A stretch of DNA of 64,000 nucleotides. It comes from Lycorma delicatula. Taxonomy: Eukaryota; Arthropoda; Insecta; Hemiptera; Fulgoridae. This document shows positions 11,107 to 21,130 of this stretch, piece by piece. Location of the stretch: the NCBI RefSeq assembly GCF_047948215.1, contig NC_134458.1:140104536-140168535 (forward strand). Direction: 5' to 3'. The notes beneath the pieces were generated by a model. The model saw nothing but the letters and a program-made list of their open reading frames with translations. It searched no databases and was not told where the DNA came from. The position numbers and the translations under genes were made by a program. Numbering within the stretch: the first letter of the stretch is position 1; each line of letters opens with the position of its first letter.

Positions 11107-11434
11107 CCGTGGATAATCAGATGAGGGTGATATGTATGACATGTAAATGAGGTGTAATCTTGTACAGTCTCAGGCCGTCCATTCCTGAAACGCGTGATTA
11201 ACTCAACCAAACCACCAAAGTACAAAAGTTTTTTTTTTTTTTTTTTTTAAAAAAAACCACCAAAGTACACCGATATCAATGGATATCGGATTTGAATACT
11301 AGACCACTGCATAGCATTCAAATCCGTATAAAAGCAATCTAACCTTTTACTAGGATTTGAACCTCAGAACCTTCGACTTCGAAAATCAGTTGATTTTGCG
11401 ACGACGAGTTAACGAGACCAACCCGGTGGGTTAA
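11107..11434 (-). repeat. SINE family 1 (tRNA-derived), copy a
   Basis: The minus strand begins ACCCACCGGGTTGGTCTCGTT (A-box side) and has a box B-like GTTCAAATCCTAG. It then follows the body of the family: TTTGAATGC, CGATATCCATTG, GGTGTACTTTGGTGGTT, TCAGGAATGG, CTGTACAAGA and CTCATTTACA. It lacks the last part of the tail (CTCTGAAG... onward). Pol III-transcribed SINEs of this type rely on LINE machinery. A poly(A)-only insertion splits it at 11225-11253. Confidence 0.85.
11209..11269. mobile_element. Poly(A)-only insertion with target duplication inside the SINE
   Basis: AAACCACCAAAGTACA occurs twice, at 11209-11224 and 11254-11269. Between the copies lies only AAAG, about 20 T and a short A run. 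Other copies of the SINE have this sequence once. The simplest reading is a retrotransposition so severely 5'-truncated that only the tail was copied, with a 15-16 bp target duplication. Confidence 0.7.
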
Positions 11435-11975
11435 ATTAACATAATATGGAAAATAATTCTTTTAAATGCATATAATTTACTTTCATGTTTTACTAGTAAG
11501 TTGCCACAGTTTAATAAAAATCTATTTTATCTAATACTAATAATATTCTTCAGATTTTAAAATATCAAGTAAAAACTTATAATAAATTATATCTGTCACT
11601 ACTCACATATTTTTCAAACTGAAATGAGAAATTAAGATGGGAGGGAACCTAGTTTTGACATTAGCAATGATTGTAGTCATAATTAGCAATCGTTACTAAT
11701 AACTGGGTGAAAAATTACAAAATTGTCGTCACACGAGCAATCGTTACTTGCTACAGCCGTACCTCAATTTAGGAGCTTGTGTGAGATGCACATGAAACTC
11801 TCTTTGAGTATGATGTTTTTTTTCTCAATAACAATTATTATTACAATCGGCTCTACTGCGGAGCCATAAGTAAGTTTCCTGACAAAACACGTGATAAGGA
11901 GGTCCTTAAGGAACCCCCAAAATAAATATTACACAATAAATAGTTGCAAATAAACTTAAAGTCCAATATGAAATT

Positions 11976-14623
11976 TTAAAAAAGAAAAAGAAAGAGAAGT
12001 AACAAGAAATTAGATACGACACCACTAAACTTGACGGTGTTAAATTCCAAACTTTTACGCAGACCCAAATCCAATACATGAGCTCGTTTCAACCATCGGA
12101 CGTCTCTGCTGTTATCGAGTAGATTAATTGAAAAGTTGTTCTCAAGCCTCTGCAGGTATTTGACATTGCGCTGTTGTGGAATCTCACGAACCGACGGGAG
12201 CTCCAGATAATCGTGAATCTCATCATTCCGTGTGAACCACGGCGCTTCGGCAATTACCCTCGCTACTTTGTTCTGAAATTGTTGTATAATTTTCACATTA
12301 CTAGTACTAGCCGTTCCCCACAATTCTACACAGTACGTCCAGATTGGGCACAGGATGGCCTTATAAATTAAGATCTTGTTGGATAACGTGAGGCCTGAGT
12401 TCCTCTGTAGCAGTCAATGAAGTTCCCTGTGCCTTACGTTTAGTTGTTTCCTCTTTATCCTCACGTGACACTTCCATGTCAAACGCAGATCCAAGTGAAG
12501 TCCCAGATACCGCAAAGTCTCCGTTTGCGGGATCAAAACACCATCGAAGTACACACCGGCATAGTCACCCCTCCGCATGGCAAATATGACGTGCCCCGAC
12601 TTACCTTGATTAACCTTAATTCTCCACTTTTTTTGTCACACGCAGACACGATCTAGCGCCGTTTGTAGGTTCTGCGAGGCTAGGCCAGGATAACAGTGTC
12701 ATCAGCGAACGTGGCGAAAATGCAATCATTCAGGACCGGAATGTCCGCAGCGAATATGGAATACAACAGACGGCCCAGCACAGAGACCTGAGGGACACCC
12801 GATCTAATTTCAAAGAACCTTGAAAACTCCTCATTACATTTCACTTGAGCAAAACGCCCCTCAAGATAACTCCGCAAGACTAGGAAGCATGGTTGAGCAA
12901 GTTGTAGCTTTAACGTGTAGAGCAAGCCAGGTATCCATACCTTATCAGAGACCTGTTGGATGTCTAAGAACGCCGCTGAGCGGAATTTCTGCTCCTACAG
13001 ACACCCACTGATGACTCTATGGGATTGTTCGATTGTGGAATGGCTACACCTAAAACCAAACTGATGGTCCGGACTTATCCTCTTTCTCTCCAACACTGGC
13101 CTAAGCCTGTGCAGAAGTAGCTTCTCAAACTATTTATATAAGTCCGGTAATAGGCTAATTGGTCTGTAAGAAGAAACTTCCTGTGCAGGTTTCCCTGGTT
13201 TCAAAATCATTGTCACCTGCAACACCTTCCATTCCGCTGGGAAGTAAGACGTTCCCAGAACAGCGTTAAACAGATTCCTGACGTACTCGATGCCTTTAAG
13301 AAGGGGTAGCATGACAAGCATTTTGTGTGTCACTAATTCAACGCCTGGGGCCTTCCTTAATCGTCTTCCTTCGTTGACTAACTTCAGTATCTCCCTTGCA
13401 GAGATCGGTTTAATCGGGAAGCTGATTGACATCGGGCTCTCAAGGAAGTCGTTAACATCCACATCACCGGGGCCCTCTGCATCGTGGAGTCGGAACGTTA
13501 CCTCTAGGTGTGAAGTAAACAGATTGGCCTTTTCTTTGTCAGTTCTCGCCCACGATCCAGTTCGCCTCTGTAGGGCGGGGAGCGTTGTACTCCTTGAATG
13601 TCTCGTCCGTCATAGTCCTCAACAACCTCCTCAGCCTCCGCGCCGTCTTATTAAGAAAAGTCCTATCTTCTGGCCTCCTGAAACGCTGCCAGTTCCGCCG
13701 AAGGCGCCGCTTCAAGACAATTAGTTCTGTTACATCCCTCGGATAGGTATTGTCTTTGGCTGAGTGAAAGTCATTAGGAGTAGACCGCCATGCTCCCTCC
13801 TGCAAGACCGACGTCAAAAAGTACGTCGCGTAATCAATATCCCCAGGGGTATCGAGGGGAAACGGGTCAGTCAGTTTCTCTTCGATCCAATTCTGGTAAG
13901 AAAACAATCCGTTTCTTCTCGTATGAAGAATGGGCCTCTCTTTTCTCCCTAGCATCGTCGTGTTCAATGTAAGTAAAACGGGCGAGTGTTCCGACGATGA
14001 ATCATAGTTGTTCTCCACCAGAGTGTATGCAGATGATATACTCAAGGTAACAAAAACGTTAAGCAAATCCGGGATCTTCATCAGGTCGGTAGGCCAATAT
14101 GTCGGCTGGAATCCCGATACCACGTTCAGGCGCAGATTTTGAACACACTTCCTCAGCGATCTACCCCTGCTGGTTGTCAACCGGGAACTCCACAATGGGT
14201 CTTTCGCGTTCCAGTCTCCTCCGGCAATAAATCTAGAATCCAGAGTCGCAAAGAAATCAGAAAACAACTCATCAGTTACAGTATGCGGTGGAGGGCAGTA
14301 CACAGCGGACAGCCTAATAGGCCCCAATCAGTCTGTAATTTCAACCGTGGTTGCCTGAATCTGGTCAGTGCAGAAGCCCGGAAGTTGATGATGCCGTAGA
14401 GAACTCCGAATCAGAATCGCGGTTCCTCCGTGGGCCCGCCCATCTGGGTAATTCGTCACATACATAGAATAACCTTGAAGCCTGAGGTAGTTCCGGTCAG
14501 TAAAGTATGTTTCCATATAAAAATGACGTTCAGGGAATTGGAAACTCCCATAACCCCTAGCTCCTCACGCCTAGAAAGTAGGCCGTTAATATTCCATGCA
14601 GCGATTCGTAGAAATCTGGACAT
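11976..14623 (-). pseudogene. LINE ORF2: AP endonuclease and reverse transcriptase
   Basis: Endonuclease/RT protein for target-primed reverse transcription. ATG 14623 reads MSRFLRIAAWNINGLLSR. AP-endonuclease blocks follow: VYCPPP, IAGGDWNAKDPLW and SSEHSPVLL (Glu where SDH is usual). RT: RKAPGVELV (a usually conserved Asp replaced), LKPGKP, SSYRPISLLP, PDHQFGF (in another frame near 13060), SGVPQVSVLGRLLYS (PQG to PQV) and intact ATFADDTVILA at about 12710-12680. The carboxyl part has WGTASTSNVKIIQQFQNK, LPSVREI and LDNSRDVRWLKR. Frame breaks occur near 14500, 14330, 13530, 13130 and 12640. RT catalytic FADD is present, but the protein cannot be made intact. Confidence 0.9.
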
Positions 14624-15915
14624 CAACAGATTTTGGAGAACACCTGGGTGAGCAAGGCTATCAGACTTCCAATCTGTTGAACCAGGAAGCCTGTGCAGAT
14701 TGTCCAAACTGCTCTCTCAAACACGCCCAGCTGCCGCAGCATACGTTTTATGGAGAGATTCAGGCTCCACGTTGACTGTTCTCGGCACCCCACGACCCAA
14801 CGATGGGAAGTTCTTATCATCAAGCGTAGGGCAAGCCACTTTGTGGCTAGCGGGTTCGATTCTCGGAGAAGTTGCGAGTTCCAATTCACCTTCCACCTAC
14901 GATTCCTCACCAATGTCTCTTGATATACTCTGCAGCCTCGGTAATTTGCCGGATGGTCGGACTGACACAAGGTGCAGGTTTCAGGAGTGCTCCTGTCTTT
15001 TTTGGGACAGTTAGCAGTCCGATGGCCCTCCCCACATTTCACGCAGTGAAAGGCCTCATACAGTTCTTAGTGTGCCTATATTGATGACACCTCATGCATT
15101 GCACGAGGCCTGTAGGCTTCCGTGGTATCTCGAATGACACTCTGCAATTGGCAATGTACTCCAGTTCAAAAATGGTCGTATTGTTCTCCTGTGACTCCAA
15201 GTTCACGAAGAAAGTCGATGTAGGCTCCTTACTTATCCTGTGGCGTGTATTTATCAACTCCTTCACCCGATGCCAGTGGCCTTCGATTTCGTCCTTTATC
15301 ATTTCCAGTGGCATAGAATGGTGCAGGTTTCTGATTACAACACGAAAGGCTCGTTGATCCTTCCTTGGGAAAGTATGACCTATCAGACCGAACTCTCGAA
15401 CAACATGTATAATCTTCTTGTACGCCTCGATGTCCCTAGAAATTATTCTCAGCTGCTTACCTCCAACCAGTCGAATGCTGTATTCACTTTTGTACACGGC
15501 CGCTTCCAGCAGCTCGTACAAATTTAGCGCGTCATTTATTCCGTAAAGCACAATCGGAGGAGGCTTGGTTCACAACTTCCGTACTCTCTAGTGGAAGGCC
15601 ACTAAACCTATTCGACAGTGGTAAGTCACCATTGCTAGAACTACGATTTACTGCTTTCCTTCTTGGCAGAGGTATCATCCTCCACTGACTAGTAGTAGGC
15701 TGGGACTCCGTGGTTACACTCTTGTTATCACTTGACGCACCTGAGAGATTCTTCGACAAGTCGTCTCTAATAAGCTTCCTGCGCGCAGCTTTCCTCGGGT
15801 CCATATCCAACGACGGTAGCGGAACACGTTTCCTGGACGGTACATAACAACTTACAATATCAGATGACCCCTCGTCTACCATATCTGCCGAAGGCAGCTG
15901 ATCCATATCGTGCAA
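14623..15915 (-). pseudogene. LINE ORF1 (gag) with three zinc knuckles
   Basis: RNA-binding gag protein of the jockey-type element. It starts at ATG 15915 (MHDMDQLPSADMVDEG), with a serine-rich basic amino part. A one-base shift near 15550 moves to the frame LYGINDALNLYELLEA, the gag core with the block FVNLESQENN. Three CCHC knuckles follow: CMRCHQYRHTKN(Y)C, CxKCGEGHRTANC and CTLCQSDHPANYRGC, with another shift near 15045. A third shift near 14730 restores a leucine-rich end, LVQQIGSLIALLTQVF. The stop TGA at 14625-14623 overlaps the ORF2 start in TGATG. In life it would form ribonucleoprotein with the element RNA. It is broken here. Confidence 0.88.
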
Positions 15916-16050
15916 GAACTAAGCGTACATAAGCATAAACGAAACTAGAAACCATAAAAAGTAAACAAAGAAGTAAGCAAAAAAGTAAACAAATAATGAA
16001 CACTTCTTAGAAACGGAGCGGTGGAACGAAATGATCCTCCAAGATAATTG

Positions 16051-17300
16051 GAAAGAAAAAATAATAATAAAACTTATACCTAATGATAATTAACTTCCAA
16101 AACACAACCGCGTTTATAAAACAGAACGGAACGTAACTCAATATAGTACAAAAACAAATTTTAGGTAGAATACACAAACATACGACTTTTGAATCAAATA
16201 AATATTAGTTTTATAAACTACATTTTAGAAGGATAGCCGTTCAGCTCTGAAAAAATTATAGAAGTAATTGAGGGGGCCCAGTTCCTAGTTAATTTTAATT
16301 TTTAATTGTCTGGATAAAAGTAGCGATAAATATCATGGAATTTCAGGTTTTTTTTATGTGTAATGATAAAAATTTTTTGTAAGTGGGAAAAGTAAATTTT
16401 AATAAATAGGAAAACAATCTTAATTAGTCTTCATGCGTCATTTTATTACTCACAATTAAAGAAAAAGTTATTTTGCCTTAATCGGTTCACTAATAATATT
16501 GTTGTAGAAAAAATACACAAACAAGAATTATTAAAAGAAAATATAATTATCTTTTATTTCATTACATTAATAACCTTGAATTTTATTATCTAATAAAGGT
16601 TACAAGTTTTTGTTTATTTTTTCCTTGCTACATCAATTGTTTTGTTTTTAAAAAGTATATTTATTTTCTTAACAATTATCATGGTAAAGTGTACTATTTA
16701 ATAATATTTGTAAATTGTTGCTAGGTAACTTTATTATTTTAAAATTTAGTTGTTTATTGTAATTAACTTATCTGATATTTATTATAGCAATTACGATATT
16801 TACGAGCTATTAATTTTTGCTTATTTTAGTTTCAATTTTAAAAATCTGTGTGCTGTACATGTATGTTTATTATTTTTTAAGAAACAAGAATTTGAATTTC
16901 AAATTTTCTTACCTTTTCATATGTTTTTAAATATTCAGTTTACAGTTTGTTACAGAAGTTAAAAAAAAATGCATTAGCATTTACCGACGTACTTAGTTTC
17001 GAATATAAAGCTTTAAAAATATTAAATATATTTATTTTATTACTTCCGGAGTAAAAAATTGGCAGATATTGTATATGATAAGGTATATTATGATCCTTAA
17101 TAATATTAGTTTTTCTTCTGAAAACATTAAAATGTTTAGAATAACTAATATTTATTTTTTCTAATATTACAAAATCCGATTAATATTATATTATTCTTTA
17201 TCCGATTTATATATTGCTTAAAAGTGCTGCAATTAACAGAGCGATAATTTTTTTATACCAATAGTCTCTCTAAAGTTATTAAAATGATATACAGCGATAT
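16051..17300. other. AT-rich sequence, no gene seen
   Basis: Unique-looking AT-rich DNA beyond the LINE 5' end. Open frames such as 16750-16962 have the Phe/Leu/Ile-rich composition expected from chance in AT-rich DNA. Confidence 0.5.
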
Positions 17301-17306
17301 TAAAGT

Positions 17307-17354
17307 ATGGCTTTATAGGGATACTAGTGCCTACTAGTATTCCTATAAAGCCAT
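17307..17354. repeat. 22-bp-stem hairpin
   Basis: ATGGCTTTATAGGGATACTA plus GT (17307-17328) pairs with 17333-17354 with one mismatch and a 4-base loop (GCCT). Just right of it, AGATCTGCCTAGATCT and GCAGATCTAC repeat AGATCT three times. It lies at the edge of the dispersed repeat copy at 17.4 kb and may be its terminal structure. Confidence 0.8.
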
Positions 17355-17399
17355 TCTTTAATAAGATCTGCCTAGATCTACGTAAGTGCAGATCTACAC

Positions 17400-17880
17400 C
17401 GTTATAAGGTTATTACTTTATATTTTGTTGGAAATCTTTGTTCTCCATCTTGGATCCGCCATATTGAATCAAGTTTTTTTTTAAATAGGAAGGTGGTCAG
17501 TGCTATCTGATTTTAATGTAAAAGTTTACGAGAAAAAGTACGGTGAAAACCGCTTCTCGATAACTCCCTTCTTTCTTGAATTATATCCAATCAAAATTGC
17601 AAAAACGGAAAATCGCGGTAATAAAACAAGTCAAAACTTCCCGTAGTAACTATTTTATTTCTTATTACCTTGAGAATTTAATCCAATAAAAAAACAGTTA
17701 ATGTTGGAATTAATGTCCCAAGCATTAATAATAACAACCTGTACAATAATAAATAACACTAATAATAACAATAATAATGCACTTACTTTGAGAGAATAAT
17801 CATGACTGCAGCCACTATTACCTCTGTTTACATGCTTCACAACCACAAGGAAACCTGAGTCAGGTAGATCAACAGATTAA
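17400..17880 (+). repeat. Dispersed repeat family R (CCGCCATATTG), copy 1
   Basis: Shares ordered blocks with 55085-55545: CCGCCATATTG, AAATAGGAAGGTGG, CGGTGAAAACCG / CGGCGAAAACCG, CAATCAAAATTGCAAAAACG, CGTAGTAA, ATTACCTT, AATCCAATA, and CATTAATAATAACA followed by AATAATAAATAACACTAATA. A third copy is inverted at 58.0-58.4 kb. No coding capacity was recognised, and it is probably a non-autonomous transposon. Its 3' side is rich in AAT trinucleotides. Confidence 0.8.
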
Positions 17881-18480
17881 TGTATTTTTTATACTGATAA
17901 GTAATGCATTTTATTTGAAATTTAATATGCTTTCCTCATCTCCTCGTTTGGGTCTTCTATGGACAACTTTAAAACAAATTCATTTTACATTTCGTTATTT
18001 GGCTTTGATATTTTGCCAATATGTTTTCAGTCTTTCCACTTTGATTTCGTTATTGTGCTTCTTTTTTACATTTTTTTATGCTCTTCGTTTTTTCTGGAAA
18101 GTCTCTAGATTTTGTATTTTGTTCTAAATATTTTTCTTATACAATTCCTCTTCCTTTATGTCTAGTTATTTAAGTTCTTCTTCCACTTCTTTAAATTGTT
18201 TCCATTTAAGTTTCTTAAGTTTTAAGAAGCAGTTAAATATTTTCTTGATTAGTCTGATATATATATATATAATACAATTTTATGTAAAACACATGTCAGT
18301 AGCGTGTTGTGTTGTGAACGATAGCATGACACTTTAATTCATAATTTTGGTAAATCCCATAAATATTCTATTACTACGCAGTAAAATGAACCACTGTAAA
18401 TCAAGTGTAACCAATCTTCTCTGTCTAAAGAGTGACAATTAATTAAACGTTATATGAATATATTCCTGCATATAGTAATA
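17881..18480. other. AT-rich sequence, no gene seen
   Basis: The 70-codon frame at 17915-18127 is Phe/Leu-rich and has no recognisable domain. No other signal was seen. Confidence 0.4.
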
Positions 18481-18495
18481 CAATAATGATTCATT

Positions 18496-18507
18496 GTCTC
18501 TCTCTCT

Positions 18508-18555
<48 letters not shown>
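18496..18555. repeat. (TC)n(CA)n microsatellite
   Basis: A short TC run flows into about 21 uninterrupted CA units, ending at ACATAAACG. It is a clean, probably length-variable dinucleotide tract. Confidence 0.95.
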
Positions 18556-18556
<1 letters not shown>

Positions 18557-19080
18557 AACGTAAACGTAATTCTACAAAAACGTATTTATTCTCACAAATT
18601 CACAAATAAACGTTTTCATTAACAATATAATAGTGTACACATGTGGTTGTCGGGCCCATTTCAAAGATTTTGAAGTAAGATAAAGTAAAATCTATTTTAT
18701 AACTTTTAAATATTATTCACGAAAATAAAATGTAATCTAGGGTTTAACAAATATTGTCAAAACAAATATGTTTTTGAAATTAAACAAATAAATAAAAGAT
18801 AGAATAAACCTGTTATTATCCTTGAACCCTTAAATACTCATTTAAAAATCGGTGAGGTTATTAATTACACATTTTTAGTAATTTTTATCATTTCTGGTTC
18901 GCGGCGGGGGGGGGGGGAATTTAATTTAAAATTTTAATGTTTTTCTTATATCATTTATATATGAATAAATTATTATTTTTAATAATTGATTACAGTGAAA
19001 AAGTACACTTATCGTGATAATAAATACATTACAAATTTTAATAATCAAGCGAATTTTTTAAAAAGAAATTAATTTATGAT
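18556..19080. other. AT-rich sequence with a G run
   Basis: No gene seen. An uninterrupted run of about 12 G lies near 18906-18917, after GCGGC. Confidence 0.5.
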
Positions 19081-19082
19081 TA

Positions 19083-19165
19083 TATTTTTAAATTTAACCA
19101 CCTGGCGGTAAACCTTCCAGACAACGGTGAGGATGTTAGAAGACTTAAACGACTACTACTATCTT
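19083..19165 (+). pseudogene. jockey LINE carboxyl-tail fragment
   Basis: Reads NHLAVNLPDNGEDVRRLKRL, the end of ORF2 seen in the copies at 9.4 kb (VNLLDNGDDVRRLNRL) and 61.9 kb (FNLLDNGKDVRWLK). Only this tail is present. The T-rich sequence at 19225-19500 may be the rest of its 3' UTR, with a SINE end lying between. Confidence 0.75.
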
Positions 19166-19225
19166 TTTTCTTCTATTTTTTTAATCTCCGGGATCACCGT
19201 TAAGTATTGCTTCAGACGATGAATC
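19166..19225 (-). repeat. SINE family 2, 3'-end fragment
   Basis: The minus strand reads GATTCATCGTCTGAAGCAA, then TACTTAACGGTGATCCCGGAG, then an A-rich tail. This is the terminal part of the SINE seen complete at 43.5 kb. The promoter part is missing. Confidence 0.75.
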
Positions 19226-19566
19226 CTCTCCAGGACTACACATCCTAACCTTAGTAACTACCCAGTGTGATTACATCCTTCATTCTCTACCTCTCTGTTC
19301 CTGTTTTTACTTTCATTTTTAAGTTTATGATTTTCTTTTCTAAATGTTTCATCAATCAATTATTTTTTATGATTCTTGTTGTTGTTATTGTTTTCTATTA
19401 TACAACACTAAGTGAACTGAAGGTTTGCTCCTGTCTTTGTCATCCGAACTGTCGGCTGGTTTTGACGGGACGTGCAAGCGGGGTTTGTTGTACTGTCTAA
19501 TCAGATGATATCATCTGATTACTAATAACATGACACATTTGTATATAAAATGTAAACACAACAGAC

Positions 19567-20011
19567 TAGTGATGGGATAAACGATTCTTTTTCAGCAATC
19601 GATTCTTTCTATTCGATTCTCGAAAAGAATTCGTAAAAAAGAATCGTTCTTCCGATTCAACGATTCTTTTCCTTACCATCACTATCACTCTAATGCGCAT
19701 CCTTTCTTTCTCTTCTTCACCCATGTTTAGAGGTTTAACTCTCTTCATACTCCTGTTCGACTCAACTGATGCATACTTACTAAATGTCTTCGATTCTTCT
19801 CTTTTCAACTCTTATTCGCCTCCTTAAGAAAGATTGCAATGAATCGAATCGAATCAAATCGTAACTGAGAAAGATTTGGTTTCCTATCGCTAATCCATGT
19901 TGAGAAGCGTAAACAGAATCGGTTATTCCTTCTAACCGGTTCTCGATTCTTTCGTTCAATATAAAGAATCAAATCGAAGGAACGACTCGTTCACGATTCT
20001 TCCCGTTACTA
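19567..20011. mobile_element. hAT-type MITE with 8 bp target duplication
   Basis: A 445 bp element begins TAGTGATGGGA and ends TCCCGTTACTA (imperfect TIR). It is flanked on both sides by CAACAGAC (19559-19566 and 20012-20019), an exact 8 bp target-site duplication as hAT transposases make. The TAGxGATGGG terminus is typical of insect hAT elements. The interior carries many GATTC/GAATC motifs, mainly toward the two ends, probably subterminal transposase-binding repeats. The antisense 80-codon frame inside is not credible, so the element is non-autonomous. Confidence 0.92.
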
Positions 20012-20019
20012 CAACAGAC

Positions 20020-20840
20020 TAGTACAATACAATATCTAGTACACCAGACGCAACACTTAGCGAGGGGCAAACTTTCAGCTTACGTATTGTACTCATAGAA
20101 GAGTTCTTCAAAACTGCGTTGTGTACGTACTACATTCTATCCTCAGAAGTTCTATGTAGTACTAGTATATAATTTTGGAGAATTTCAATTTAGGTTCCTT
20201 TTTAACTTGTATATTTGATATAATTTTCTGAAGTATCCTACAAAAATATAACCGATTTTAAATAAAATTCTGAAACAGTAAAATAATTCGAAACTTTGCA
20301 AAATAATGTTTTGGCTTATAATAAAAATATAGTAAGTTTTGCAATCAACATACCTTTTATACGTGGGTAGATATAAATTCAAGCCTGCATAAAGATTATG
20401 CAACCTGTATACATAAATATTACATCAAATTTAATGTTACGTTAATATTATATCTGTTATTATTTTTATTTAGTTTTAATGATATAGACTATCTTCTCCT
20501 GTAGAATCTTTACTACACTTACTTTTTTATATTTTCTAAAAATCTTTGAATTTTACTGTAGGACTTATAATTGAGCATAAAATACTTCAGCTAAAATGGA
20601 GCAAGAAGATTTTCTTAAAATTGGACATGTATTGAAATTTCTCACGAATGAGAAATAGTTTATAAAATTATTTTTAAATAATCCCTTAATAAGAAATAAA
20701 ATCCAGTATAGAATTTTAAATAAATACATAAAGTTAACTACTTAAAAAAAAAAAAAATGTTTTTGAGTAGCCAACATGTAATTTACAGATATATAAACGT
20801 ATTTACGTTTAAAACGTGCTGTTTGTTAGTTTGTAAGTTT
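20020..20840. other. AT-rich sequence, no gene seen
   Basis: Slightly less AT-rich to 20130, then AT-rich. No recognised feature. Confidence 0.4.
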
Positions 20841-21130
20841 TATTAAGGGAGTGGAATGTCCCGGTGTTCCACATTTGATGAGTGATTGAGGACTCCAGGG
20901 GAGATGTGGGAAAAATAAGGACCGAAGTCCCGATAGGGAGACTCCTTTGGGGTCTCCTAACTAGCGGCAAGGCAGACAAAAAGACCGAGTCCCGGCTGTT
21001 CGGGTGGTGCTACTGGGAACGGCATAACCGGGCCTGGCATGGCCGCCTGAGCAGTTAGAGGATATGACATCTCCCAGGGTTATGTTTATTATTAAATGCG
21101 GGTCTGGTCTTCAGAGGAGAGAAAAAAAGG
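20840..21130 (+). mobile_element. LINE 3' UTR fragment (I/R1-like), GC-rich island
   Basis: A GC-rich block with repeated small hairpins (GGAGACTCC.TTTGGGGTCTCC; CCGGGCC.GGCATGGCC) ends in an A-rich run (AGAAAAAAAGG). The layout resembles the 3' UTRs at 36.1-36.5 and 56.6-57.2 kb, here on the plus strand. No coding part is attached, so this is a very short 5'-truncated insertion. Confidence 0.5.

Larger units (their letters stand above)
11816..16050 (-). mobile_element. Near full-length jockey-clade LINE, minus strand
   Basis: On the minus strand the order is: a 5' leader (about 16050-15916), ORF1 gag (15915-14623), ORF2 endonuclease plus RT (14623 to about 12000), and a 3' UTR ending in an A run at 11816-11823. 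Gene order, zinc knuckles, AP endonuclease and RT motifs identify a jockey-like non-LTR element. Length of about 4.2 kb is normal for the clade. Its GC content is visibly higher than that of the surrounding DNA. I found no convincing target-site duplication. At least four frame breaks show it is inactive. Confidence 0.9.

Noticed and set aside
13290..13724. 144-codon plus-strand ORF
   Set aside because: Antisense shadow of the LINE ORF2 endonuclease-RT linker, whose minus-strand frames have clear motifs.
19566..19808. 80-codon minus-strand ORF rich in Arg/Lys/Glu
   Set aside because: Lies wholly inside the hAT MITE. Its charge-rich composition comes from repeated GATTC/GAATC motifs.
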